From Phascolarctobacterium_A sp902463975 (GTDB taxonomy: Bacteria; Bacillota; Negativicutes; Acidaminococcales; Acidaminococcaceae): DNA of 43,327 nucleotides. Below the pieces are notes generated by a model. It did not search any database. It worked only from the letters and a program-made list of their open reading frames with translations, and was not told the origin of the DNA. Location: contig NZ_CABQHJ010000026.1 in assembly GCF_902463975.1 (NCBI RefSeq), positions 1 to 43,327 of the forward strand. Reading direction: 5' to 3'. A program made the position numbers and the translations under genes. Below are positions 23,242 to 32,348 of the stretch, piece by piece; the stretch's first letter is position 1; each line of letters opens with the position of its first letter.

Positions 23242-23460
23242 AGGTTATTGGTGTGGGTGATTCATTCTTAATTGACAAGATGGTTAACTCCTGACGGTCC
23301 CGCCGCTGTGAAGGCCTTGTGTCTAAGTCAGCAGTCAGCCCATGCTTTATTCTGAATCCACGGGTGATGGAGGCAGTTGGGTTTACTAATTGCAAGGAAT
23401 AATTAGCGTTAGTTAATTCTGTCTTTATGGCTTTTGTCGGATTCGGCAGAAGTCTTTTTT
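23242..23460 (+). promoter_or_regulatory. Cobalamin riboswitch with terminator
   Basis: The conserved B12-riboswitch core is visible: TAACTCCTGACGGTCCCGCC followed by GCTGTGAAGG and, later, AAGTCAGCAGTCAGCC. At 23428-23460 a 10-bp stem (GGCTTTTGTC with GGCAGAAGTC) followed by seven T forms the expression platform. Binding of adenosylcobalamin should favour termination and reduce expression of the 14 genes downstream. Confidence 0.88.
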
Positions 23461-23513
23461 TATTATTGATAATCCCTATTATATGGGAAATTTAATTGTG
23501 AAGGAGCTGCGCT

Positions 23514-24650
23514 TTGGAAGAATATCAGTTTTCGCAAGGAAAGGTTTTGCGTTGTGGTTATACTACCGGCAGTTGTGCAACGGCTGCGTCCAAGGCAGCA
23601 GCTACGATGCTGCTTACAGGCGAGCGTGTTGAGACTGTGCGTATCGACACTCCCAAGGGAATAGTGCTTGACCTGGAGCCCTTAGACGTTGAGATGACTC
23701 CGGATTACGTCAGCTGTGCTATCCGCAAGGATTCCGGCGATGATCCTGATGATACTAACGGTGTGCTTGTTTATGCCAGGGCCGAAAAGACTGACCGCAG
23801 CGGTATTGAGCTGGAGGGCGGCGTAGGCGTCGGCAGGGTGACTAAGCCCGGTTTGGCGTGTGCTGTCGGCGGACCGGCGATTAATCCCACGCCGCGCAGA
23901 ATGATTACGCAGGAGGTTGGCAAGGCTATGGAGGCTGCCGGTTATAACGGCGGCATTAAGCTGACGATTTCTATTCCCGCAGGTGTAGAAATTGCCAAGA
24001 AAACCTTCAACCCCCGTCTTGGTATTATCGGCGGCCTGTCGGTTTTAGGAACTAGCGGTATTGTTGAGCCGATGAGTGAAAAGGCACTGATTGAAACGAT
24101 GTATGTGGAAATCAGAGCGCAGAAGGCACGCGGCAATAAGAATCTGCTGGTGTTCTTTGGCAACTACGGCGAGGATTTTACGCGTGATGAGATGAAGCTT
24201 GACCTTGAAGGTCACGTTACCTGCAGTAACTTTGTGGGCGAGCTTTTGGATTATGCCGTTTACTGCGGCTTTGAAACACTGCTGCTTATCGGTCATTCCG
24301 GTAAGCTGGTGAAGGTGGCGCAGGGCGTAATGAATACACATTCCAAATATGCGGACTGCCGCACGGAGCTGTTTGCTCTGGAGGCGATGTTCCATGGTGC
24401 TTCGGTTGATGTCGGTCGTGAGATTTACGGCTGCCTGACTACCGATGAGGTGACCAAGGTCCTGAAGCGGGAGCAAATCTTTGAGCCTGTTATGGATAAG
24501 GTTACAGAAAAAATTGATTTTTACATGCAGCATAGAGTGCATGGCAAAATAAAAACGGCTGCTTTGATGTTTTCCAATGTCTATGGCATTCTGGGCAAGA
24601 CTAAGTACGCAGACGAATTAATTCAGCTACATAAGCAAAAAGGAGTATGA
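23514..24650 (+). CDS. cbiD: Cobalt-precorrin-5B (C1)-methyltransferase CbiD
   Basis: A 378-aa enzyme of the anaerobic cobalamin route that methylates C1 of cobalt-precorrin-5B. The CbiD signature GYTTGSCATAASKAA is near the N-terminus, and GVGVGRVTKPGL and LLIGHSGKLVKVAQGV follow. TTG start, fixed by AAGGAG seven bases upstream and by the signature position. It is the first gene after the riboswitch. CbiD marks the oxygen-independent pathway. Confidence 0.95.
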   Translation: MEEYQFSQGKVLRCGYTTGSCATAASKAAATMLLTGERVETVRIDTPKGIVLDLEPLDVEMTPDYVSCAIRKDSGDDPDDTNGVLVYARAEKTDRSGIELEGGVGVGRVTKPGLACAVGGPAINPTPRRMITQEVGKAMEAAGYNGGIKLTISIPAGVEIAKKTFNPRLGIIGGLSVLGTSGIVEPMSEKALIETMYVEIRAQKARGNKNLLVFFGNYGEDFTRDEMKLDLEGHVTCSNFVGELLDYAVYCGFETLLLIGHSGKLVKVAQGVMNTHSKYADCRTELFALEAMFHGASVDVGREIYGCLTTDEVTKVLKREQIFEPVMDKVTEKIDFYMQHRVHGKIKTAALMFSNVYGILGKTKYADELIQLHKQKGV

Positions 24651-24654
24651 GAGA

Positions 24655-25356
24655 ATGAGAGGCAAACTTTATAGTGTTGGTATCGGTCCTGGAGACCCCG
24701 AATTAATGACTTTGAAAGCAGTACGTCTGCTGAAGGAGTGCGACGTTGTTGCACTGCCCAAGGGAGATACTGATGTGATGACAGCAAAGGAAATCGTTAA
24801 TCACGTAGTAGACCTGGATGCTAAACCCCAGCTGATTATCTACATGCCTATGACTAAGGACATGGCTGCAATGGATAAGGCGCACCGCGAGGGTGCAGAT
24901 GCTATTGAAAAGCTGCTTGACGAAGGCAAAAACGTTGTTTTCATTACCCTCGGCTGTCCTACCGTATATGCAACCTGCATTTACGTACACAAGCTGGTAT
25001 TGAAAGATGGCTATGATGCAGAGCTGGTTGCCGGCGTAACCTCTATCTGCGCTGTTGCTGCTAAACTGAACACTTCCCTGTGCGAAAGAGCGGAACCGTT
25101 GATTGTTCTGCCCGGCAGCTACAAGCAGTCCGCAGCGTTCCTTGATGGCCCCGGCAACAAGGTGCTGATGAAATCTGCAAGCGAAATCGGCCGTGTAGTT
25201 GACGAGCTGCGTGAGCGCAAGCTCATCAAAAATTCCGGTATGGTTGAAAGATGCGGCCTGCCGGGCGAAAAAATCTATCGTAACCTTGAAGAAGTAGATC
25301 CTAAGAGCAGCTATTTCTCTGTAATATTGGTTAAAGAAAAGGAGTTTGATGAATAA
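24655..25356 (+). CDS. cbiL: Cobalt-precorrin-2 C20-methyltransferase CbiL
   Basis: A 233-aa SAM-dependent methyltransferase of the CobA/CysG fold acting at C20 of cobalt-factor II/precorrin-2. The N-terminal GIGPGDPELMTLKAVRLL loop and FITLGCPTVYATC are characteristic of CbiL/CobI. It starts four bases after cbiD, and its stop touches the cbiF start. The next genes supply the remaining ring methylations. Confidence 0.93.
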   Translation: MRGKLYSVGIGPGDPELMTLKAVRLLKECDVVALPKGDTDVMTAKEIVNHVVDLDAKPQLIIYMPMTKDMAAMDKAHREGADAIEKLLDEGKNVVFITLGCPTVYATCIYVHKLVLKDGYDAELVAGVTSICAVAAKLNTSLCERAEPLIVLPGSYKQSAAFLDGPGNKVLMKSASEIGRVVDELRERKLIKNSGMVERCGLPGEKIYRNLEEVDPKSSYFSVILVKEKEFDE

Positions 25357-26141
25357 TGATCTATTTTATTGGTGCTGGTCCTGGTGCAGCTGACTTAATT
25401 ACTGTAAAAGGTAAAGAGCTTTTGGAAAAGGCTGACCTGGTTATTTACGCAGGCTCCCTTGTTAACCCGGAACTGCTGAAATACTGCAAACCGGAATGTA
25501 CTATTATGAACAGTGCAACTATGACCTTGGAAGAGGTTATCGCTGCTATGGTTCCCGCCGCTCAGGCTGGCCAATTGGTTGTACGTCTGCACACCGGCGA
25601 CCCCAGCGTTTACGGTGCACATCGCGAGCAGATTGACCTGCTGCGCAGCTACAACCTTGACTACGAGATTGTTCCCGGCGTAAGTTCCTTCTGCGCTGCT
25701 GCTGCTTGCCTGAAGGCTGAATACACTCTGCCGAACGTAAGCCAATCTGTTATTATCACCCGTATGGAAGGCCGTACTCCGGTTCCGAGCCACCAGAAGA
25801 TTGCCGACTATGCTGCCCACAAGGCAACCATGGTTATCTTCCTGAGCAGCGGTATGCTGGAAAAACTGCAGACAGAGCTCGTAAGAGGCGGTTACAGAAA
25901 CGATACTCCGGCTGCTATTGTTTACAAAGCATCCTGGCCGGATGAAAAGGTTATCCGCTGCACCGTTGGTACTCTGGCAGAAAACGCTGCTAAATACGGC
26001 ATCAACAAAACTGCGTTGATTACCGTCGGCGGCTTCCTGGGCAACGCTTATGACCGCAGCGAGCTGTACAACCCGACCTTCGCTCACGGCTTCCGTGAAG
26101 CAGACCCGACTAAACTGGACGTTAAGCCCGAGGTTAAATAA
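25356..26141 (+). CDS. cbiF: Cobalt-precorrin-4 C11-methyltransferase CbiF
   Basis: A 261-aa member of the same methyltransferase fold. FIGAGPGAADLITVKG at the start, and RLHTGDPSVYGAHREQI and the VVPGVSSFCAAAA segment, identify CbiF/CobM. It methylates C11 before ring-contraction product cleavage by CbiG. The ATG overlaps the cbiL stop by one base. Codon use is like its neighbours. Confidence 0.94.
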   Translation: MIYFIGAGPGAADLITVKGKELLEKADLVIYAGSLVNPELLKYCKPECTIMNSATMTLEEVIAAMVPAAQAGQLVVRLHTGDPSVYGAHREQIDLLRSYNLDYEIVPGVSSFCAAAACLKAEYTLPNVSQSVIITRMEGRTPVPSHQKIADYAAHKATMVIFLSSGMLEKLQTELVRGGYRNDTPAAIVYKASWPDEKVIRCTVGTLAENAAKYGINKTALITVGGFLGNAYDRSELYNPTFAHGFREADPTKLDVKPEVK

Positions 26142-26144
26142 GCT

Positions 26145-27212
26145 ATGCGCGCGGCTATATTTTCCTTTTCGGCGCGTGGCGCGGAGCTGAGCAAAAGGGT
26201 TGCCGAATATCTGCACAGCATCGGTTATGAAACGGAGCTGCAGACTGTAGCAAAGTATGCGGAGCAGACGGGCATTGCCCCGATGCTGCCGGACCATAAC
26301 GGTGCCTGCGCAGCTGTTTTCAACAAATGTCAGGCGTTGGTGTATGTTGGCGCTGTGGGTATTGCGGTGCGTACTATCGCGCCCTTTATCAAAAGCAAGC
26401 TGACGGATCCCGCTGTGATTTCTGTAGATGAGCGCGGAAGCTTTGTCATTCCTCTGCTGGCAGGTCACATCGGCGGAGCCAATGAGCTTTCGCGCTGCCT
26501 GGCGGCAGCGCTGGGCGCAACTGCCTGCGTGACCACAGCGACGGATGTCAACGGTCTTTTTGCTGTTGACGAATGGGCGGCCCGCAACCGCATGGTGCTG
26601 TGCTCTTTGGCAGCAGCCAAGGATTTTGCTGCAGCACTGGTGGGGGATGAAAAGGTAGGCCTGTATTATGACAAGGAATTTCAGCTTACAGGCCCGCTGC
26701 CCAAGCTGGTAGTTGAGGACAGCAGCTTGCCTGTCGGCATGGCTGTTACACTGCAAAAGCATTTGCAGCCGTTTGCTACTACGGTGTGCCTGCTTCCCAA
26801 GATTGTGCATCTGGGAATCGGTTGCCGCCGCAATACGCCTCTGGAAAATATTGAAGCTCTGGTACTGCCGGAGCTGGAAAAGCTGCAGCTGGACAAGCGT
26901 TCCGTTGTGGCAATTGCAAGCGTAGATTTGAAAAAAGACGAGCAGGGTTTACTGGCCTTTGCCAAAAAATATAACTTTGCTGCTAATTTCTATTCAGCTG
27001 ATGAATTAAATAGCGTAGCAGGCGATTTCACGCCTTCGTCCTTTGTGCAGAGCGTAGTTGGTGTAAGCAACGTATGCGAGCGCAGTGCTGTGAAAGACAG
27101 CAAGGGCGGCAGGCTACTGCTGCGCAAGACAAGTCTGAATGGTGTAACTCTGGCTGTTGCAGCCGAAAACCTGGTCCTGGATTTTGCCAGAACAGGCTTA
27201 AAGACTGATTAA
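26145..27212 (+). CDS. cbiG: Cobalt-precorrin-5A hydrolase CbiG
   Basis: A 355-aa enzyme that opens the delta-lactone and releases acetaldehyde (the C20 unit). The N-terminal domain contains GAVGIAVRTIAPFIKSK and IPLLAGHIGGANELSR, with a middle linker. The C-terminal domain is marked by HLGIGCRRNTPLENIE. All three parts are present, unfused to a methyltransferase. It begins three bases after cbiF. Confidence 0.93.
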   Translation: MRAAIFSFSARGAELSKRVAEYLHSIGYETELQTVAKYAEQTGIAPMLPDHNGACAAVFNKCQALVYVGAVGIAVRTIAPFIKSKLTDPAVISVDERGSFVIPLLAGHIGGANELSRCLAAALGATACVTTATDVNGLFAVDEWAARNRMVLCSLAAAKDFAAALVGDEKVGLYYDKEFQLTGPLPKLVVEDSSLPVGMAVTLQKHLQPFATTVCLLPKIVHLGIGCRRNTPLENIEALVLPELEKLQLDKRSVVAIASVDLKKDEQGLLAFAKKYNFAANFYSADELNSVAGDFTPSSFVQSVVGVSNVCERSAVKDSKGGRLLLRKTSLNGVTLAVAAENLVLDFARTGLKTD

Positions 27213-27224
27213 GGAGACAAGATA

Positions 27225-27956
27225 ATGGGTAAATTATTTGTTGTGGGCCTTGGCCCCGGCGGCGTAGAGCAAATGACCAAAAGAGCTTACGACGCACTGA
27301 AGTCCTGTGATGTTATTGCAGGCTACAATGTATACGTTAACCTGATTAAGGAAGATTTCAAGGAGAAGGAATTCCTCTCCAACGGCATGCGTAAAGAGGT
27401 TGACCGCTGCAAGCTGGCTTTGGATGAAGCTCTGAAGGGCAAAACCGTTGCTATGATTTCCAGCGGTGACGCAGGTGTTTACGGCATGGCCGGCATTATG
27501 TGCCAGGTTGCCAAGGACCACCCTGAAATTGAAATTGAGGTTGTTCCCGGCATTACCGCAGCATGCTCCGGCGCTGCTGTATTGGGCGCACCGCTGATCA
27601 GCGACTTCTGCCTGATTTCCCTCAGCGATTTGCTGACTCCGTGGGAAAAAATCGAGAAGCGTCTTGACTGCGCTTCCAAAGGCGATTTCTGCATCTGCCT
27701 GTATAACCCTTCCAGCCACAAGCGTCATGATTACCTGCAAAAGGCTTGCGATATCATGCTGAAAAATCAGCCTGGTACTATTCCTGCAGGCATTGTACGC
27801 AACATCGGCCGTGATGGTCAGGACTTTGAGCTGACTACTCTGGCAGAGCTGCGCGATAAACAGGTAGACATGTTCTCTACTGTTATTATCGGCAACACCC
27901 AGACCGAAGTAATCAATGGCCGTATGGTAACCCCGCGTGGTTACAAGCTGGCATGA
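27225..27956 (+). CDS. cbiH: Cobalt-precorrin-3B C17-methyltransferase CbiH
   Basis: A 243-aa ring-contraction methyltransferase of the CbiH/CobJ type. VGLGPGGVEQMTKRAYDAL, then SSGDAGVYGMAGIM and the EVVPGITAACSGAAVLGAP block, are diagnostic. The C-terminal Fe-S/nitrite-reductase-like extension seen in some CbiH60 proteins is absent. It overlaps cbiJ by four bases (ATGA). Confidence 0.93.
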   Translation: MGKLFVVGLGPGGVEQMTKRAYDALKSCDVIAGYNVYVNLIKEDFKEKEFLSNGMRKEVDRCKLALDEALKGKTVAMISSGDAGVYGMAGIMCQVAKDHPEIEIEVVPGITAACSGAAVLGAPLISDFCLISLSDLLTPWEKIEKRLDCASKGDFCICLYNPSSHKRHDYLQKACDIMLKNQPGTIPAGIVRNIGRDGQDFELTTLAELRDKQVDMFSTVIIGNTQTEVINGRMVTPRGYKLA

Positions 27957-28717
27957 AACCGGTAATTTGGCTTATCGGCGGTACCAGTGAGGGACGCCGC
28001 CTGATTAAGGAGCTGGCTAAGCTGCCGGTGGAGCTGTATGTTTCTGTTGCTACGGATTACGGTGCGTCCTTGATTGAGCCGCAGCCCGGAATGACCGTCA
28101 TGGCAGAGCGTATGGACCTTGCAGCTATGCGTGCCTTTATTCAGGAGCACCGTCCTGCCTGCGTTATTGACGCTACGCATCCTTATGCTACCGTTGTTAC
28201 CGCAACGGTGCAGGAGGCCTGCAGCACCGAGCAGGTTGAATATCTGCGCCTGGTGCGTCCGGCGGGCGAGGGCGGCGATTACATTACCGTCCACGATTTT
28301 GCGGAAGCCGTCGAGCTTCTGAATCATCTGGACGGCGGCATCTTCCTGACTACCGGAAGCAAGAATCTGCCGGACTTCACCGCTGTGCATGATTACGCCG
28401 AGCGTATCGTTCTGCGTATCCTGCCGCTGGAAAGCAGTCTGCAGATTGCTTTGAAGCTTGGTTATAAGCCTGCGCATATTATCTGTATGCAGGGACCGTT
28501 CAGCAAGGAGCTGAATGTCGCTATGCTGAAAAAATATGGCAGCAAGTTCATGGTGACCAAGGATTCCGGTGCTGTCGGCGGCTTTGATGAAAAGGTGGAG
28601 GCAGCGGCAGCTGCCGGCGCCAAGCTGATAGTCATCGGCCGTGCACAGGAGGAAACCGGTGCCGGCTATAGTGAGATTGTTGATTACCTTAAGCAGCATT
28701 TTGCTGCCGGTAATTGA
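27953..28717 (+). CDS. cbiJ: Cobalt-precorrin-6A reductase CbiJ
   Basis: A 254-aa NAD(P)H-dependent reductase of the macrocycle. The opening VIWLIGGTSEGRRLIKEL is the dinucleotide-binding start. CVIDATHPYATVVTATVQEA and KFMVTKDSGAVGGFDEKVEA are strong CbiJ/CobK motifs. It overlaps cbiH by four bases and is followed 27 bases later by the fused cbiET gene. Confidence 0.94.
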   Translation: MKPVIWLIGGTSEGRRLIKELAKLPVELYVSVATDYGASLIEPQPGMTVMAERMDLAAMRAFIQEHRPACVIDATHPYATVVTATVQEACSTEQVEYLRLVRPAGEGGDYITVHDFAEAVELLNHLDGGIFLTTGSKNLPDFTAVHDYAERIVLRILPLESSLQIALKLGYKPAHIICMQGPFSKELNVAMLKKYGSKFMVTKDSGAVGGFDEKVEAAAAAGAKLIVIGRAQEETGAGYSEIVDYLKQHFAAGN

Positions 28718-28744
28718 TATAAATAAAAAGGAGGCTTGCTTCCT

Positions 28745-29968
28745 ATGTCGCAAAAATTGCGCGTAAACATCGTCGGTATCGGCCCCGGTAACCCCGATTT
28801 GCTGACCGGCGAAGCACGTCAGGCTATTGCTTCAAGTAATATCCTGATTGGCGACAAACGCATGCTGGCTGCTTTTGCAGACAGCAGCAAAACTGTATAT
28901 GATACAATTAAAACAGCTGCTATTGCTGAAATAGCAGCGCAGGCACAGCCTGAAAAGGATGTGCTGGCGGTGCTGGTTTCCGGCGATGTAGGATTTTTCA
29001 GCCTCGCCAAAACCATCAGCGGTAAGCTGCCGGATTGTGAATGTGTCCGCTACTGCGGCATCAGCAGCCTGGTATATTTTTCCTCCAAGCTGCAGCTGTC
29101 CTGGGATGACGCTAAAATCGTCAGCATGCACGGACGCACACAAAATCTGGTAGCGGCAGTTGCCCGTAACAAAAAAGTATTTTCCTTGACCGGTGGAGAT
29201 AATTCTCCGCAAAAGCTGTGCGAGCAGCTGTGCGAGCATGGTCTTGGTCAGGTTCAGGTCTATGTCGGTGAAAACCTTTCGTATCCCGAAGAAAAAATCA
29301 CCAGCGGTACGGCGGAAGAAATTAGTGCCTTGGATTTCCCGTCCTTGTCCGTTATGATGATTTTGAACGAGGATGCGCAAAGCTTTACCTCTACCGTACA
29401 CGGCCTTGCCGATGACCTGTTCCAGCGCAGCAAGGTGCCTATGACCAAACAGGAGGTACGCAGCGTATCGATGTCCAAGCTGCAGCCGAAGGCTACAGAT
29501 ATTATTTATGACATCGGCGCCGGTACAGGCTCCTGTTCCATTGAGCTGGCTCTGCTTGCCAGCCAAGGTAAGGTTTGGGCCTTTGAGCGCAACCCTGTTG
29601 CCGTTGAGCTCCTCGGAAAGAACAAGGCCTTGTTTGGCGTTGACAATCTGGAGGTTATTGCCGGTGAGGCTTTGGAGAACATCAAAGCCATGCCTGCTCC
29701 CGATTGTGTTTTCGTAGGCGGCAGCGGCGGCGATTTGTGTGAAATGCTGGACGTAATTTATGCCAAGAACAGTGACTGCCGTATTGTAATCAATGCTATT
29801 ACGGTAGAAACCCTGGCAGAGGTTGCTACTTATTATAAGGAGCATTCTGATTACAGTCTGGAGATTGTCAATGTGTTTGTAGCGCGCAGCAAGCATCTGG
29901 GCAGCTACAACCTGATGATGGCACAAAACCCTGTATATGTAATGACTGCATTGAAGAAGGAAGATTAA
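28745..29968 (+). CDS. cbiET: Precorrin-6Y/7 C5,C15-methyltransferase, decarboxylating (CbiE-CbiT fusion)
   Basis: A 407-aa fusion equivalent to CobL. The N-terminal CbiE domain begins NIVGIGPGNPDLLTGEARQA and extends to about residue 195. The C-terminal CbiT domain begins near KVPMTKQEVRS and has the SAM-binding DIGAGTGSCSIELAL (from about 255) and VFVGGSGGDL. It methylates C5 and C15 and decarboxylates the C12 acetate. ATG at 28745 has AAAAGGAGG at good spacing; a TTG at 28736 abuts that site. Confidence 0.94.
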   Translation: MSQKLRVNIVGIGPGNPDLLTGEARQAIASSNILIGDKRMLAAFADSSKTVYDTIKTAAIAEIAAQAQPEKDVLAVLVSGDVGFFSLAKTISGKLPDCECVRYCGISSLVYFSSKLQLSWDDAKIVSMHGRTQNLVAAVARNKKVFSLTGGDNSPQKLCEQLCEHGLGQVQVYVGENLSYPEEKITSGTAEEISALDFPSLSVMMILNEDAQSFTSTVHGLADDLFQRSKVPMTKQEVRSVSMSKLQPKATDIIYDIGAGTGSCSIELALLASQGKVWAFERNPVAVELLGKNKALFGVDNLEVIAGEALENIKAMPAPDCVFVGGSGGDLCEMLDVIYAKNSDCRIVINAITVETLAEVATYYKEHSDYSLEIVNVFVARSKHLGSYNLMMAQNPVYVMTALKKED

Positions 29969-29969
29969 C

Positions 29970-31331
29970 ATGGCTGAAGTAAAAGTTCCACGTTTTATGA
30001 TCAGTGCTCCCGGCAGCGGCAGTGGCAAGACTACTATCGTCTGCGGCCTGCTGAAGGCGCTGATGGAAAAAGGGCTGTCTGTGGCAGCCTTCAAATCAGG
30101 ACCTGATTATATTGACCCGATGTTTCATTCTCGTGTTATCGGAGCAAAATCCCGCAATCTGGATCTGTTCATGCTGGGGCAGGCGACAACCCGTTATCTG
30201 GTGGCAAAAAATGCACGCCGTGCGGATGTAGCTGTCTTTGAAGGTGCGATGGGCTTTTACGACGGCATGGGTAAAACCACGGAAGCCAGTGCTTACGAGC
30301 TGGCCTGCACCTGCGATGTTCCGGTAGTATTGGTTGTCAACGGCAAGGGAGCCGCCTTATCCATTGCTGCGACCATCAAGGGCTTTAAGGAATTCCGCAG
30401 TGACAGCCACATTGTCGGCGCTATTCTGAACAATGTTAATCCGATGAGCTATCTTTTCTATAAGGATGTAATTGAACGCGAAACCGGTGTGAAGCTTTTA
30501 GGCTACTTCCCGGTGATGCAGGACTGTAACTTTGAAAGCCGTCATTTAGGTTTGGTTACAGCCGAGGAAATAGGAGATTTGCAGCAGATAGTTGCCAAGC
30601 TGGCAGCTCAGGCAGCCAAATCTGTCGATTTGGACGGCCTGCTGCAGGTAGCGGCGCAAGCTGCACCGCTTGCATATGACGAGGTAAGCCTTGAACCCGT
30701 CGGACGTATGCGTGTGGCGGTCGCTATGGACAAAGCCTTCTGTTTCTACTATCAGGACGCTCTTGACCTCTTAGCTGAGCTTGGTGCAGAGCTCGTACCC
30801 TTCAGCCCGATAGCTGATGCGCATCTCCCGGAGAACATCAGCGGCCTTGTATTGGGCGGAGGCTATCCTGAGCTTTACGCACAGCAATTAGCGGATAACA
30901 AAACGCTGCTGCAGGAGCTGAAAACTGCCATCGACGGCGGTATGCCTTGTTTTGCAGAATGCGGCGGCTTCATGTATCTGCTGGAGCATTATCGTGACGG
31001 CGATAAGCTTTACAGCTGGGTTGGTGCATTGAAGGGCGAATCGGCCATGACTAAAAAGCTGACGCGCTTCGGATATGTACACCTGACGGCGCAGCAGGAT
31101 AATCTGCTGTGTCCTGCCGGTGGAACAATCAACGGACACGAGTTCCATTACTCTGACAGCACCAACAATGGTGCAAGCTTTATAGCTGCCAAGGCTTCCG
31201 GCCGCGGCAGCTGGGAATGCGCGAATACTACGCCGACACTTTATGCCGGTTATCCGCACATCCATCTGTGGGGCAATCCTGAATTTGCCCGCAGCTTTAT
31301 CAAACAATGTGCAGCGTATGCTGCTAAATAG
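29970..31331 (+). CDS. cbiA: Cobyrinate a,c-diamide synthase CbiA
   Basis: A 453-aa ATP- and glutamine-dependent amidase for the a and c side chains of cobyrinate. The N-terminal P-loop is APGSGSGKTTIV (13-24). The C-terminal class I glutamine amidotransferase domain has GLVLGGGYPELYAQQL and its nucleophile Cys331 in FAECGGFMYL; the histidine region PHIHLWGNPEFA is at the end. It starts one base after cbiET. Confidence 0.95.
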   Translation: MAEVKVPRFMISAPGSGSGKTTIVCGLLKALMEKGLSVAAFKSGPDYIDPMFHSRVIGAKSRNLDLFMLGQATTRYLVAKNARRADVAVFEGAMGFYDGMGKTTEASAYELACTCDVPVVLVVNGKGAALSIAATIKGFKEFRSDSHIVGAILNNVNPMSYLFYKDVIERETGVKLLGYFPVMQDCNFESRHLGLVTAEEIGDLQQIVAKLAAQAAKSVDLDGLLQVAAQAAPLAYDEVSLEPVGRMRVAVAMDKAFCFYYQDALDLLAELGAELVPFSPIADAHLPENISGLVLGGGYPELYAQQLADNKTLLQELKTAIDGGMPCFAECGGFMYLLEHYRDGDKLYSWVGALKGESAMTKKLTRFGYVHLTAQQDNLLCPAGGTINGHEFHYSDSTNNGASFIAAKASGRGSWECANTTPTLYAGYPHIHLWGNPEFARSFIKQCAAYAAK

Positions 31332-31367
31332 CAGTCGACAGACTGCTGAAAAGGGGAGTTTGCTTAG

Positions 31368-32336
31368 ATGATGACCTTAGGCGCAATTGTAGCAGGTTTT
31401 ATTTTAGATTTGATTTTCGGTGACCCGCATTGGTTGCCGCATCCAATCTGCTTAATTGGCAATTTAATAGGATTTCTGGATAAAAAACTGCGGCGTATGC
31501 TTGCTCCCGGCGAGACAGCATTACTGCTCGGCGGTGCCTTGATGGTAATAATCGTTCTGGTTCTTACCTTTGCCGTGCCGTATGCTGTGCTGACGCTGGC
31601 GGAACAGGTTAACCCCTGGCTGCGTTTTGCTCTGGAAACCGTTATGTGCTACCAGATTTTTGCTACAAAATGTCTGCGTGACGAAAGCATGAAGGTATAC
31701 ACTGCCCTGAAGGATAACGATCTTGTGGATGCAAGACTGAAGCTATCATGGATCGTTGGGCGTGATACAAAAGAACTTGATGCTGCAGAGGTGACTAAGG
31801 GAGCAGTAGAAACCGTTGCGGAAAATACTGCCGACGGCATCATCGCTCCGATGTTCTATATGTTCATCGGCGGCGCTCCGCTGGCCTTTTTATACAAAGG
31901 CATCAACACTATGGATTCCATGGTCGGTTATAAAAATGACACGTATCTTTATTTTGGACGCTGTGCTGCCAAACTGGATGATTTGGCCAATCTGATTCCC
32001 GCGCGTATTACCGGTCTGGTAATGATTGTGGCATCTTATTTTCTTAATCTTGATGCCAAGAGAGCGTGGAAGACATTCTGGCGCGACCGCTATCATCATC
32101 TCAGTCCTAATTCCGCAATGACGGAATCAGTTACGGCCGGTGCCTTGAACATTCAGCTCGGCGGCGATCATTTTTATTTCGGTAAGCTTGTCCACAAGGA
32201 AACCATCGGCGATGACATCCGCCCGGTGTGCCCCGAGGATATAGTTACCACCAACAATTTACTGTATATGACGGCTGTTCTCAGCCTGTTGCTGTTTTCC
32301 TTGATTTTTTTGGTGAACAGTCTTATCTTAAAATGA
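31368..32336 (+). CDS. cbiB: Adenosylcobinamide-phosphate synthase CbiB
   Basis: A 322-aa inner-membrane enzyme that attaches aminopropanol phosphate to adenosylcobyric acid. The N-terminal DLIFGDPHWLPHPICLIG is diagnostic. Hydrophobic segments lie near residues 1-20, 45-75, 155-180, 205-225 and 295-320. VETVAENTADGIIAPMFY is the other conserved block. It stands next to the decarboxylase that supplies the aminopropanol phosphate. Start ATG at 31368 or the next codon. Confidence 0.93.
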   Translation: MMTLGAIVAGFILDLIFGDPHWLPHPICLIGNLIGFLDKKLRRMLAPGETALLLGGALMVIIVLVLTFAVPYAVLTLAEQVNPWLRFALETVMCYQIFATKCLRDESMKVYTALKDNDLVDARLKLSWIVGRDTKELDAAEVTKGAVETVAENTADGIIAPMFYMFIGGAPLAFLYKGINTMDSMVGYKNDTYLYFGRCAAKLDDLANLIPARITGLVMIVASYFLNLDAKRAWKTFWRDRYHHLSPNSAMTESVTAGALNIQLGGDHFYFGKLVHKETIGDDIRPVCPEDIVTTNNLLYMTAVLSLLLFSLIFLVNSLILK

Positions 32337-32348
32337 AGCAGGTAGAAG

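Noticed and set aside
25395..26810. 471-aa minus-strand frame
   Set aside because: Antisense to cbiF and cbiG, which have full family motifs; it has no recognisable domain and exists because of codon bias.
28832..30094. 420-aa minus-strand frame
   Set aside because: Antisense to cbiET and the start of cbiA; both have complete motifs.
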